Shown here: in pieces, positions 48,900 through 60,077 of the stretch
How positions within the stretch are numbered: the stretch's first letter is position 1
Layout: each line of letters starts with the position of its first letter
DNA from: Maylandia zebra
Taxonomy: Eukaryota > Chordata > Actinopteri > Cichliformes > Cichlidae
Direction: 5' to 3'
Assembly: GCF_041146795.1 (NCBI RefSeq)
Contig: NC_135173.1
Location: 56,224,865-56,288,864 of the forward strand
DNA length: 64,000 bases
Notes under the pieces: model-generated
Seen by the model: the letters and a program-made list of their open reading frames with translations, nothing else
Databases searched by the model: none
Told to the model about the DNA's origin: nothing
Position numbers and translations under genes: made by a program

Positions 48900-50395
48900 C
48901 TAACAATCCGTGCTCCGTGTGTTCCCTGACCCTGACGTATACGAGTTGCTTTTTTTGGAGAACTTCAAAGCGCTGAAGGAGACCCTCATCCTCTGCGCTG
49001 TCCGCTCACTTCGACACAGGAATGTGTTCTTCACGTGCTCCCTGAAGTCTTCGGAGATGAAATAGTAAACAAAAGGGTCAAAACAGCTGTTGAGACTGGC
49101 CAAGCACAGGGTCGTGATGTAAAACCCATACAAGTTGTTGTCCGCCCCTTTAAGCAGGAGGATGTAATGCACCATCAGCATAATGTTACTCGGGGTGAAG
49201 CACAATAAAAACATAACAAGGACAGTGACGATCAAGACCACAGCCTTTTTGCGTCTCTTGGCAATGGCAGGATCCTTCATGCTGTTCCTGAGAGCCTTCA
49301 GCATGAGAACATAAGATACGATGCACACAATAGTGGGAACGACAAATCCCAGCATTCCCATTGTCAGAAAGTAGCCTGCTGCAATCTTCTTCTGAGAGGG
49401 CTTGGTGACATCATGGCAGGTCAGGATTTTGAGTCTTGCTATCTTAACTTCTTGATTATACAGATAGAGAGGGATGCTGATGAGCCAGACCACCACCCAG
49501 ATAGTGACGGAGACAGAAACAGCTACACGGTTTCTCTTCTGTTGCTGAGACAGCGGGTGAGCCACAGCCCAATAACGCTGAACACTTATACATGCAATAA
49601 AGGCAACTGAGCAGTACATGTTGCCGTAGAAAAATGCTACCAGCACTTTGCATAATCCTTCTCCGTAGATCCAGTTGTTGCCATTGAAGTGGTAAGCGAT
49701 TTTTAAGGGGAGCCAGATGACAAAGAGCAGGTCAGCCAGAGCCAGGTTGGCCATGTAGATCGAAGATGGGTGCTTTTTCTTGGTCCTGAAGAGGAAGACC
49801 CAGATTGCCAAGGCATTGGTGGGGAGACCCACCAAAAACACAATTATGTAAATGATTGGGAGAAAGACGGTTGTAAGGCGACCGCTCAGGACGTTTTCGT
49901 CATTTGGATTGATCCACAGGCTTCCATTATTCTCTGTACCTGTGAAGCCTCTGGTTTCTGTGAAGTCACAATATGAAAATATATGAAAAGCAGAAGAATA
50001 ACAGGTTTACGGTGTGTATAGGAACAAATGTCACACCCAGTTCCTTAAGCTTAGGGCACTTTGACCCGTTTGCGTTAGTTTATGAGTCACCTATATGCAT
50101 TACAACATCCATTAAACTGTAGCTGTTTCTGACCAATCACACTGATGCAAACAAATGAATGTATCCAAGACTAAAACATCAAGCAATGACATAAGACTTC
50201 AGCACTTTAAAAAAAAGATCAAATTAATAAATCAAAACATCCAATTATTTTCAAAATGAACAGTTTGCCAGTCACTACGGTATGGTAATAATGGCTAAAT
50301 CAACAGGTTGAAATATTACCTGGGTGCATCGTCAGGCAAGTTTGTGTAGAACACAAAATCAGGAACAGGTGAATCGATCCTGTAGTCCACGACAT
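48900..50395 (-). CDS. f2rl1: Protease-activated receptor 2 (copy 2)
   Basis: A second PAR2-type receptor in tandem with copy 1, in the same two-exon layout: exon 1 50320-50395 (signal peptide with HLFLILCSTQTCL, donor gtaata) and exon 2 48900-49957 (acceptor ttcacag), giving 377 residues. Residues 25-34 read PETRGFTGTE, predicting cleavage R28/G29 and ligand GFTGTE, unlike copy 1. A sequon follows (N36-G-S). The seven-helix core is PAR2-like (LTTVFLPIIYIIVFLVGLP, WVFLFRTKKKHPSSIYMANL, FFYGNMYCSV, SVQRYWAVAHPLSQQ, LNSCFDPFVYYF). The second extracellular loop reads LKILTCHDV, without the sequon present in the other three PAR genes. The tail (MRVSFSALKFSKKSNSY) parallels copy 1. Zebrafish also has two f2rl1 genes; one-to-one orthology is not established here. 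Confidence 0.95.
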
Positions 50396-50559
50396 GACTG
50401 CAAAACTTAGTTTAAAACACAATATTATAGCGAACGCGGTCTATCGGCAGCGACCTTAAATCATGTTTTAACCGCTAGTGCCGGCGAACTAGCTGACAGA
50501 GCCCACAGTCAGCTAATTTACATACCAGCGTGATGTCAGGTGACTTTACAAGAGACCTT

Positions 50560-51190
50560 GCGTAAGACTCAGGCCAGCCCTGTCTGGGCTTGACTTGCGC
50601 TTCTAGCCGAAGCTTTATGGCAGTGCTTTTCCAGCTTTGCTGATCAATGTTCAGGGGTATGGCGTGTTATTATTTATTTAAAAATAAATCCGCGGAGAAT
50701 TTCACGATTTTTGTATGATACTAAAAGCACTGAAAGTTACATTGAAGATTTTACGGACCTAAACAATAGTCAGCGAAAGACAAACACTACCATAAAACCT
50801 AGAATGGAACCACAAGAAAATTTAACCGGCGGGTGCGGCTTATGCGTCCTCTGCCGCCCCAGACTGTGATGTGAAACGCAGTCTCAGTACATGTTGTTGA
50901 AGGATGTCTGAATTCCTAAAATGCATCAGAAGGACAGCCAAGATGGATTTGGATTTAATTGCAACTTGACAATGCAGAGTGTTTGTGGAGAGTGTTACTT
51001 AACTGTAATGTAGCGCTACCTGCTGGAGAGAAAGGCACATGGACATTGCTGCTTACAGATTAAAAAAAAAACATCTCCAATGTGTAGATGTTTATTCTAC
51101 AAGGTTTTGCATGTATTTCAATACAAATAAAAAATGAGTATCCCAGATATTCTGCCTAATAAAAAGGAAAAAAATAGAAGACACATTTTT
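50560..51190. other. Intergenic, no gene recognised
   Basis: Upstream region of PAR2 copy 2. No TATA box identified. Confidence 0.45.
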
Positions 51191-51194
51191 TTAA

Positions 51195-51680
51195 TCAGAT
51201 TATCTCAGTTATGCAAAGATGAACAGCCCAATATGCACAAAACGACCTCCAGCAGGACACTGGTCTGAATGTATCTGACCAAACAATCAGAAAGGTCTCA
51301 GGCCTGAGCTCCTGATGTCCTCTAGTGGGCACTGTGCTCACGGCCTGGTGCCATGGAGCCAGATTGGCATTTGCCATAGAATACCAGAAATACCAGGGCG
51401 ACCGCTTGCACCTTGTGCGTTTCACAGATGAGAGCAGATTCCTATGGAGTAGTTATGTTGCCTGTAAATCGTTCAGCATGACAGATTTAGAAATGGGTCA
51501 GTGATGCTCTGTGGAGGCATATCCATGGAGGGATTCACAGTGCAGGGTTCTTGTGGTGCAAGACAATGTGAGAATATACAGGCAGTTCCTGCAGAATGAA
51601 AGAATTTATACCATTGACTAGACCTCACGGCCGCCTGACTGAAATCCAACAGAATACCTCTGGGACATTATATTTGTGTC
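51195..51680. mobile_element. Decayed Tc1/mariner-like fragment
   Basis: Words such as tttcacagatgagagcagat, cagtgatgctctgtggaggc and aacagaatacctctgggaca resemble the catalytic and C-terminal parts of a fish Tc1-like transposase (DESRF, then EYLWD). No intact frame; family uncertain. Confidence 0.5.
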
Positions 51681-51745
51681 CATCTAATTCTAGATAGCTA
51701 GAAGAAAAAAAAACACAATACACATAATAAAAGATTAAAGTACAG

Positions 51746-51751
51746 TTTATT
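51746..51751 (-). terminator. Candidate poly(A) signal, PAR1/3-type gene A
   Basis: TTTATT lies in a conserved 3' flank. The same position in gene B carries TTTATT at 61505-61510. The decayed unit at 57.3 kb has the homologous block with a changed hexamer. Confidence 0.6.
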
Positions 51752-52350
51752 AAACACAGAAAAAAAATACTTCTGAACTGCCCAAGACCAACAACTCCTG
51801 AACCACACGTTGTCTTTATTTTCTAAGATATAATTACTCATAATGTTAGCTTTGCAAGAGATGGGCAACTTGCACAGGTTGGACCCCACCTCTTGTCCTA
51901 TGGAATGTATATTGTTTATGTAAATGCATATTTTCTCTCCTGGTGTTTTCTTTCTTGTTTCTTAAAAGGATCTCTCATTGACCATGTGTAGCCATGACCC
52001 CAAGATTTAAAACTATTTCTGTTGACATGACCGGTTCACAAAGAAGTGGAAGGTATTCAGTTTATTCTAATCATGAATATAGAGAATTTAAAATCTTCCT
52101 GTTAGCTACATGCTCTTATGTCAGCAGCTTTGACAAATTATGACAAATTGCTGATGTTATATTATAACTTTAAAATAACAGTTCAGAATCAATGAAAGTG
52201 TGACAGTCAGTCAGGCTAGTAGTTTCTTGTTTGGCTTGTCCTTTTTTGGCTTTTGAGGCTTGTTTGGAAAGAACCCGCTCTGGTAACTGAGGTCTTGATT
52301 CTGGACTTTTCTGTTTGACTGGATTTCAGCATTTGTCTTTTGCTGAATCT

Positions 52351-54971
52351 TCATAAATAAGACGGTGAATGAGTGCTATTGTCATTATTACACTTCAACA
52401 TATTGGATAGTTGTTTCCGGAACTGCGAGGATCCAAAGTAGTAGAGCAGGGGATCCAGGAGGCAGTTCAGACTTCCCAAACAGAGAAACACCAGATAGAG
52501 TGCGTAAGAGCCATCAGGTGCCTCCTGGCTCTTCTCTGTGTTAAGTTGCAGGTAGTGTGCGAGCAGCAGGCAATTTGTAGGCACGAAACACAGTAAAAAT
52601 ATCAATAGCACAGTCAAAGTCATCACTACTGCTCTTCTTTTCCTGTGTGATGTTTCTGGAACATCATATTGGAGTCTGCTCAGCGAGCAGATGACTCCAG
52701 TGTAGGACACCAATGTGATGAGGAGAGGTATTAAGAAGAGGAAGCAGCAGAGAGTGACGAAGTATGTCTTTAACCAGATGATCTTATTTGTGGAGTGGAC
52801 ATCATGGCAGGTGGTGATGTTCAACTTAGTTAGGTTAAAAGTCTGATCAGAGGAAACAAGAGGCACAGAGCCAGCAAAGGATAACAACCACATGGTTATG
52901 CAGGCTATGACTGTGGTCCGTGAGCTTCTCCAAGCCAGAGAGTCAATGGGATAAACTACAGCAAGCAGACGGTCCACACTGATGCAAGCTATGAGAAGAA
53001 CAGAGCAATACATGTTCCAGTAAAAGGCAGCAGTGACCACGCTGCACATGGTCGAGCCAAATTTCCAGTTGTTGCCTTCAAAGTGGTAGGAGATCTTGAA
53101 GGGGAGCATCAGTGCAAAGAGCAGATCGGCTAAGGCCAGGTTCAGCATATAAATTGCAGCTGGCGTCTTGGGACGGATCCAACAATTGAAGACCATTATG
53201 GCAAAGATGTTAATTGGCACACTGATAAAGCAGATCAGTGTGTAGAAGCAAGGTAAAAGGATGGTGGACACAGGGCCAGTAAGAAACTCCAGTGCCTCTT
53301 CTGAAGTAACTCTTTCTTTTGATGATGGTAGGACAGCAAAACCTGCTTCAGTTGGTGTCTTTGTTTTATTTTTTTGAGTGCCTAAAAGGAGAAAAAAACA
53401 CTGTCACTGTGATCTAAGATATAGATATGGAAGCAGAAGGAACATTAAATCTCATAATAAAGGAGGAACTCCAAAAACTAAATGGGTAAAACACAGAAAC
53501 ATGAATAAAGCAAACACAGACGACATGGCACAGAAGGAAGAAAGACTGAAGGAGGGATTAAACTAAAGAAACTGAGAGCTATAGAAAATACGCCAAGAAT
53601 ACACAAAACAAATATGCTGAAAATATTAAACAAATCAGAATAGAACATTTAAATCAACAAAACTTTAAATGACCCAGTGCCTTGACAACATTTTACTGAA
53701 AAGTTAGTATCTTGGCTGTTATTCTGAAGCGCCACTCTAGCTTGTAACATGAGCCATTACTTTTTGACACTTTTTAGCCTTAGACATTCATGATAGTTAT
53801 AAGACGTGATCTACAGGCAACTGAAACTCCGGAGGTTGAATGAATGAATTCTTAAAAAATAAACCTGTCGCTAGAATAGACTACTTTCATGTTAATATTT
53901 TAAAACATTAGGCACATCCTGAGATTCCTCTCTTTTGTGCACCGACCCCAAATAGGCTGTTGTAGCTGTGTATGATTATTCCACCCTGAAGTACTGGATT
54001 GTTAAAAGAAGATTGTTAAAAGAATAGATTGTTTAACTGCCAATGTGTGTTTTTACTTCGACAAATGACATTAAAGAAGAGCAGCATATGCTGTTCACCA
54101 TCAGCATGAGTACAACCCACATACTCAACTCTGTTGCTCAACCTAAAAATGCATTTTCCTTACAAATTTGGCATTATTTATGTCAGGGGGTTGTGTCATT
54201 AACCTTTGGCTCTCGTCCCTCTGTGTCCACTTGCTCTCTCGCCCCGTGTGTTTCCACACCCCTCCTCACCTCTCTGTTTATTTATTGTGTGAGTTTCCCT
54301 TTGTTCATCGTCACGTCATCTGGTCTTCTCATGTCACGATCCAAGTTCCCATGTTCAGGTTTTGTTATGCCCTAGTTTCGTGTTCTATGTCCTTAGCATT
54401 TAGTATTTGAGTTCTCCCTGTTTAGTTCTTGTTAGTTTTGTCTTACTGTTTTCCTGCCTTTTGTTTTGTATGTTTCACCAGCCTTATTAAGTGACTCACT
54501 TTTTGTTAAGAATTTTTGCTTCCATGCATCTGCAGTTGTGGACCTCGACAGTTTAGGGGGACAGAAAGAGGTTTTCCAACAGAAATAATATTTATTGGCA
54601 AGGAGCATAGTTATCATCAAGAAATAATGAACCAACCACACATTTCTTTAGTTTTTCTGCTAAGGTATTATTTTGTGATTGAAATGTGTTGCAGGTAGAT
54701 TGTCTCTAGATAATTGCATAAATATCTTAAATAAATAAATAAATAAATAAATAAAAAATACTGACTCTGTGTAGGATACTGAGTTTAAAATATTAATAAT
54801 GACAGGTAACAAAATCTTATTAATATATTAATATTCCCTCTGTATATGAGTAGAGGGCAGAGACTGAACAGTTCAAGACAAAACAGTGTTTTCAAGCTTA
54901 CCTGAGGTATTTGAGGCAGAAATGCAGCAGAAATTAATGAGAAGGAACAACAAGAAATGTGGTGAAGCCAT
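52351..54971 (-). CDS. Protease-activated receptor, PAR1/PAR3-type (gene A)
   Basis: A seven-helix receptor of the PAR family. Exon 1 54902-54971 (signal peptide MASPHFLLFLLINFCCISAS, donor gtaagc) and exon 2 52351-53381 (acceptor ttttag), giving 366 residues. The extracellular N-terminus is short: residues 24-47 include GTQKNKTKTPTEAGF and SSKER, with no classical R/SFLLR-like or R/TFRGAP-like ligand. K31/T32 and R47/V48 are the only plausible cut sites. Core matches: LPFKISYHFEGNNWKFGS, AAFYWNMYCSVLLIACISV, DRLLAVVYP and LNITTCHDVHST. YP-SLAWR resembles PAR1, while NNW-FG, NMYCS and LCLGSLN resemble PAR3, so F2R versus F2RL2 is left open. The tail ends at THSPSYL, about 35 residues shorter than gene B, because TGA stands where gene B has TGG. 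Its 1.5-kb intron contains LTR-like sequence near 54.3-54.5 kb. Confidence 0.92.
54280..54490 (+). repeat. LTR-like dispersed repeat fragment
   Basis: The run catgtcacgatccaagttcc, then aggttttgttatgccctagt and tgttagttttgtcttactgt, has the word content of the LTR-type element at 24.06-24.2 kb and of the minus strand of the solo LTR at 37.3 kb. It lies in the intron of gene A. Boundaries are unclear. Confidence 0.35.
54731..54757. repeat. AAAT tetranucleotide run
   Basis: Six or so taaa units inside the intron of PAR gene A. Confidence 0.8.
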
Positions 54972-54999
54972 GTCTGTAGCTCTCTTGTTAGGAAATTAT

Positions 55000-55145
55000 T
55001 TGACTTCCTTAAAGGTTTCCGTCTCCTTAAAATGCCAGCTTCAATGAATACACCCTTAAATGACATGTTTGTGCCTGCTGTTTGCGTCATATCTGCCTGT
55101 GTGATCTCGTTCCGGTTTCTTCGGAGCTCCATTTACTCAGTGGGA
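55000..55145 (-). promoter_or_regulatory. 5' flank of PAR gene A (shared block)
   Basis: Contains ttgcgtcatatctgcc and ccggtttcttcggagctcca, matching the flank of PAR2 copy 1 (46.33-46.50 kb) in order and orientation. Conservation between paralogues of different subtype suggests retained promoter function or shared ancestry. Confidence 0.5.
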
Positions 55146-55899
55146 AAAAATTATCGGTAGCCAGATACATTAAGAACACATATTGAAGAACATTTTCCAC
55201 ACTCATGTATGTATCTTATCATGCTGTCAGTGGCAAAAAATAGTGCTTTTATTTTATTCAAACTAACGTGAAACTCTTATTTTCAGTCTCAGTAAATTTG
55301 GCATTACTTTCTTCACTTTATTTATCATTTGTTCATGTTTATTTTTTAATAAATGTTTATTTGTGATCTCACTTCTTAAATTAAATAAATTAAGCATTGT
55401 CTTTGCCATATTTTAGGTTATGAAAGCAAGGACAGATGATCTAATCCCATTTTTACAAAATGTGAAATGTGAAAAATGTGATCAATATGCGTTTGCGCTG
55501 CCAACGGCCTCACAATTTACTACTTCTACGCACTGTGGGCCTGCACAGGTAAGTTTCCTGGCAGGTGACTTTAGGCAATACCATTCAGGGAAATGAAGTG
55601 ACTGTTGTGTAAAGAAATTAAATCTCGTATGGTTTCCAAATCCTCCTGTGCTGACTTGTCCTTTCCATTTGTCCCTCTTCTTTGTTGCTCTCTCTCTCTC
55701 TCTCCTGCAGGGGACTGCAGCGTTTGCTGTAAACTCAAACAGCTTTTATCCAACTGCAATAACACGTCTGAATACTGCTACAATAAAATCTCCATCACGC
55801 CACTCGTATTAATCTATTCGCTGACTGAAGTATGTATGTGGGAATGTATGTGAATGTTTGCTGATACTATTCTTATTAGCACTTTAAGTATTTTATATA
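55146..55899. other. Intergenic, no gene recognised
   Basis: A tctctctctctc run at 55688-55702 and short frames only. Confidence 0.5.
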
Positions 55900-56035
55900 T
55901 TTTATTTTTTGATTTTATTGAATTTTATTGTTTTATTTATATTTTGATATTGTTAGGGATGATGCACTGATCGGGAACCATTTTTAATTTCGTTGTACCT
56001 GTGACAATGACAATAAAGACATTCTAATTCTGAGT
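55900..56035 (+). mobile_element. LINE 3' tail
   Basis: The end atttcgttgtacctgtgaca followed by atgacaataaagacattcta is the same kind of LINE terminus as at 10.7 kb. No coding part is retained. Confidence 0.6.
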
Positions 56036-56369
56036 TTCTGCCCTTTAATTTTGGACATCTGGAGGAGCAAAGTTCACCTGTTTGCAATCATGTCATCTCC
56101 TTGCTCCTATTTAAAGTTGAGGTAGCTTTGCTGTTGATGGCTGATTGCTGCACTGATCCTGATAGTGAAACTGGTTCCTTTTGTCTGAATCTTTCTTTCT
56201 GAGAAGCCATGTAGATCTGAGGGACAATCTGAACAGTGATGATCCAGACGAAAATTCTCTCAGTACCTTTATTTCTCATATTAATGATAATATCATAAAA
56301 CTGTTTATTTAAGGTAAACCTGTATTTCCTCAACAGTAAAAAAATCCAGACTATCAACACAGTCATGCA

Positions 56370-56455
56370 CAGTCGAGGAGCGTGTGAGGATACATTTCAC
56401 TGCATGTTGTACTGGTATAACTATGCATGTGACAAATAAAGAATCTTGAATTTTA
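56370..56455 (+). mobile_element. LINE 3' tail
   Basis: The words tgcatgttgtactggtataa and ctatgcatgtgacaaataaa, then gaatcttgaat, are typical of a fish LINE terminus. Short fragment. Confidence 0.5.
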
Positions 56456-56984
56456 GGGAGGAGATTTCCAAATAAAACCCTTCCGATTCACCTTCCTTTT
56501 ACTACCTCCAATGCCAAAATAAAAGACAAGAAAAAGAAAAAAGGACGATGAGCCACGGATGACAGCAGAGAAATATGACGTTATTCTTAAAAATGAATTA
56601 AATACAGCTTTAATATTAATGCAAGGTTGCCACCAGCAGAGGGCAATATACAAAAACTTATCAGGAAAGATGTGTCACTGCTTCTCAGTCCTTCCTTGTT
56701 TAAAACACAGTAACAAATTTGATGTACCCTGAAACTTCATCTTGTATGTAATTTCTCTCTGACATGTTTTACCCTAAAGAATTTATAATTATAAAACCAT
56801 GAATGAATATAAAATCAAGTTTCTATATAATTATAAAAACCCGTTCACAGGTGAAACTTGGATGTTGGACAAATGATGTCTTAATAATGCATAAATACAC
56901 ATGTCCCTATAGTACAGCTACAGCACATGGTTTGGCCTTATTGTGCTTAAATCTACAAACCCTTCCCTTAAACTTTTCCTTCTT

Positions 56985-57180
56985 GTTTTCCTTAAAACCA
57001 ACAGTGTGTGAAATGCCTGTTGACAACCTTGAGAAAACAGACCCTAAACCTACCTGCTGTACCTGTTGATTTAGTAATATCTTCCTGGATGGCCTGGTTC
57101 CAGGTTTTCTTGGAACAGTGAAAACCAATATTGTAAATAAACAAACAGACGATTAATTCAACATGCATTCTGAAGGAAAA
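56985..57180 (-). pseudogene. Decayed PAR unit, 5' flank remnant
   Basis: The block with gtgaaatgcctgttgacaac, agaccctaaacctacctgct and gttccaggttttcttggaac aligns in order with the upstream regions of the PAR genes (55.0 and 46.4 kb). It aligns most closely with a second remnant at 59630-59800, sharing taaataaacaaac and aattcaacatgca. No receptor exons survive next to it. Confidence 0.55.
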
Positions 57181-57244
57181 CTGACACGTGCAGCATAATA
57201 GACTTGTGAGAAAAAAAAACATAAAAAGCTTCTGTTACTGCACG

Positions 57245-57380
57245 AACTGGTCTAGATAACTAGGAAGAAATATTCCCATCATAAAAGATAAAAGTAGAAT
57301 TTACTGAAAACATAAGTAATGCTTATAACCTGGGCAAGACTGCTCCTGAACCACTATGAGTTTTTGGGTTGGTGTTAGAG
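57245..57380 (-). pseudogene. Decayed PAR unit, 3' flank remnant
   Basis: The text actggtctagataactagga, then aaaagtagaatttactgaaa and gactgctcctgaaccactat, closely matches the 3' flank of PAR gene B (61.45-61.57 kb) and, less closely, gene A (51.69-51.82 kb). It marks the downstream end of a lost receptor gene whose body would have occupied 57.4-59.5 kb. Confidence 0.65.
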
Positions 57381-57439
57381 CCCCTTTGTGTTTCTTTTTT
57401 TATTTCTGTGTTTGTTTTATAAACACTAAAAATGGTTGC

Positions 57440-57505
57440 CCTGGAACAGAATGGTGACTTGCCCGGGGTTTACCTTGCCACTTGGCAGCTGGGATAGGCT
57501 GCAAG
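57440..57505 (+). repeat. SINE-tail fragment
   Basis: The run acttgcccggggtttacctt, then cagctgggataggctgcaag, is a short piece of a common fish SINE/LINE tail. Confidence 0.45.
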
Positions 57506-57509
57506 AAGG

Positions 57510-58435
57510 AGACGGTATTCACTTTTAGGACTTCCTGAGCTTTTACAGGTCCAATTGACTGCACAAAGTCACACAGTGGTGAGGCTAGCCTTCAGTGTAT
57601 CTGATGCTGCATGTGACAAAATGGGTGAGAGTACCACTTGTCCATATTCTTAGTTAACATTCTTGTTTTGATTTAACCATATTTCATGTGTAGTCTGCAA
57701 TAAACAAACCCTGGATAGTAGATGTTTGCCTATCTTTTGCACTTTTGCAGATTATATAACATCACATCTTGGTTTAAATCAATTTTTGACAAGTTTGTTA
57801 AGTTAACATGTTATTTAGTTCAACTGTTAATTCGTCTTGTTTAAACTCACCTTACCTACCTGTGTTCCAGGAACAAAAGGAGGAAGGCTTTACTTCCTGT
57901 ATTTATACTGTAGCTTACTGGTTAATCTGAGGTCACAGGAAGAGACCAGGAGGAGAAGGGGGAGAATCCTTGTAATTTAATAAAGTTGACTTTAGAGTGT
58001 TAGTAGGGAAATTGATTTGTTGTAATATGTATTGACTATACCTTAGAGTTTTATTGCTAGGAAGAGTAGCAGTACAGGTTGGAGTATAGAAGAGTTTGAC
58101 TTACCTACCTTAATCGATTAGTACAGGGGTGAATGAACTATTTAAACAGATGAACGCAGGTGTTCAGGGAGGAAGGATCAGGTCAGTGTAGCTGTGTGCA
58201 GTTTGACCTTAATTTCCGTCGATTTAAGTTCAGTTATGTTTATTTGAACTGAGTTAATTATGGAGTTGAGTTTTTTTATTTATTTGTGTAAATATTGGTC
58301 ACAAAATGGTGAATAAATCACTTGCTCACTGGACAGTATCTGTCTCCTGCACTTCTTTGGCTGCTTAAGTCAAGTCCTACCACACTGCACTATCATATAA
58401 ATATTTGAAAAATTCTTTTTTTTTTACATTTTGAG
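57510..58435. other. Intergenic, no gene recognised
   Basis: This should hold the rest of the decayed PAR unit, but no receptor motif is recognisable in it. AT-rich with short frames only. Confidence 0.45.
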
Positions 58436-58449
58436 AGCTCGAAATTATG

Positions 58450-58830
58450 TTTGGGTTTTTTTTTCTAGTGCTTTCAACACTATCGCAGACATAAATTTGA
58501 AAGACAAGCTGGAGTGCATCTCACCACATGGATCCTGGACTATCTTACCAACCGCCCTCAGTATGTAAGGATCCAGACCGTGTGTCTAGTAGAGTAGTTG
58601 TGCCTGCAGCAGACACTCCACAGGGAGTGTCTGCTGCAGGCACAAACATTCTCTACCTACACCACTGAACCTAGGTGTTCACATGACTTGACTGGACACA
58701 CCCTCTTGACCCAGTGGAGGTAGCCAGTTATAGGGGAATGGTGGTCAAACTGTCATCCCTGCTGGAGAACACCTCCCACCCCCAGACAGATCACCCGGAC
58801 AGCACTGAGCAGTTCCTTCAGTGACAGGTT
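58450..58830 (+). mobile_element. LINE reverse transcriptase fragment
   Basis: The frame reads TWILDYLTNRPQYVRIQT, typical of CR1/L2/Rex1 ORF2 ('...FLTNRTQRVRV'). Later text (ctgtcatccctgctggagaa, cacctcccacccccagacag) matches the post-RT region of such elements. A perfect hairpin lies within it. Confidence 0.65.
58598..58645. repeat. Perfect 22-bp hairpin with 4-base loop
   Basis: Arms ttgtgcctgcagcagacactcc (58598-58619) and its exact reverse complement (58624-58645) flank acag. It lies within the LINE fragment and is not a normal part of such elements. Confidence 0.85.
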
Positions 58831-59234
58831 GCTGCACTGAGCAGTGAATGTACAGATGTGAAAACACACCACATATGCACAGACTGTGGTCTGTACATAT
58901 CTTAGTGTGCAGTACACAATACCTGCAGCTAATAACAGCCAACCACTGCATTGTGACACGATCTGTTTTCCTGCTACTAGTAAACCGTATCATTTTATCA
59001 TATACACAAAAACACATTTAATGTTTATGTACATATATTTAAATTATATTTCTTCTACCCTGTATAGTGTATATTTTCTTCTATTTTTGCAATATATTAT
59101 TGTTGTTAGGTAAGTTGCATCTATTTATTCCTGTCTACTTTGCTGTTGTAACAACTTCCCCATGTCTTGGGCTAATGAAGGCTATCTTCTATCTCATCTT
59201 GTCACTGATAAATTAGTATCACTGGGTTTGATAC

Positions 59235-59360
59235 TGTTGACTGAGCCAGATGAGTTATTTTGAGGCATAACACTGGGGTGTCTTTTCATTTTTATCTGAC
59301 ACGTTTTAGCCTGAAACATTGATCATAATGCTAAAAATCATCCACGGGGAACTGAAACAA
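59235..59360 (-). pseudogene. Decayed PAR unit, intron 1 remnant
   Basis: The text gactgagccagatgagttat followed by tttgaggcataacactgg matches the first intron of PAR2 copy 1 (ggctgagccaaacaagttat at about 45842). Continuing words resemble the intron of gene A near 53.75-53.83 kb. Confidence 0.5.
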
Positions 59361-59629
59361 CAACACTGGGTAAAAAATAACTGTTAAAATATATATCCAC
59401 AATTCTAAAAGAAAATATAAAAATTATGACCCACTGTAAAATGTAAATAGTATTAGAATTAAATCATTTGCAAATCTCATAAACCCATAGTTTATTCACA
59501 TTGAACAGATATCAAATGTTTAAAATGAGAAAACGTATCTTTGTAAGAAAAAAAAAGTCATGTTGAGTTTGACAATAATTCAATTTAATTTTATTTATAT
59601 ATCAGTTTTATATTTTCTTTTTTGGCTTC

Positions 59630-59800
59630 CTTAAAGCCAACTGAAATGTCTGCTAACAGTTCCAGCCTTGAAGAACACACCCTAAACCTACCTGTTTGTA
59701 CCTGCTGTTTCAGGCTTCCTGTTAATCTAGTGAAAACAACTCTACTCTAAATAAACAAACCTACAACCTAAATTCAACATGCACTCTAAAGAGCATTCCA
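59630..59800 (-). pseudogene. Decayed PAR unit, 5' flank remnant
   Basis: The words ggcttccttaaagccaactg, gaacacaccctaaacctacc and tgctgtttcaggcttcct align with the PAR 5' flanks and with the remnant at 56985-57180. With the intron remnant to its left it marks the start of a lost receptor gene. Confidence 0.6.
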
Positions 59801-59846
59801 GGAAGTCTTTAGCGAGCATGATTGTTCTAAACTGAAAATCCTGTGT

Positions 59847-60077
59847 GTGAAGAGAAATAGGTTATGATGCACACAACAGTGGGGTTTACAAATCCCAGAG
59901 ATCCCACAATCAGGAAGCAGACTGGTACAGTTTTTTTTATTAGCGGGCTTGGTGAAGTCATGTGCACAGGCGAGTTTAGATCCATATAGTATCATCCTTA
60001 AAAAGAAGTATAGAGATATTAGGAATTGCTCTGACATCTGCTTTCTCTGTTATATTTTACTTCCTGATTACAAGGGG
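59847..60077 (-). pseudogene. PAR2-like receptor exon fragment
   Basis: The DNA gatgcacacaacagtgggg, then acaaatcccag and gggcttggtgaagtcatg, aligns with exon 2 of PAR2 copy 2 (about 49320-49460), covering the second extracellular loop and TM5. The minus frame reads LACAHDFTKPANKKN where copy 2 has LTCHDVTKPSQKKI, followed by a collapsed TM5. An insertion of about 50 bases precedes a final match (ttacttcctgatta). Only this part of the gene remains, so it cannot make a receptor. Confidence 0.75.
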
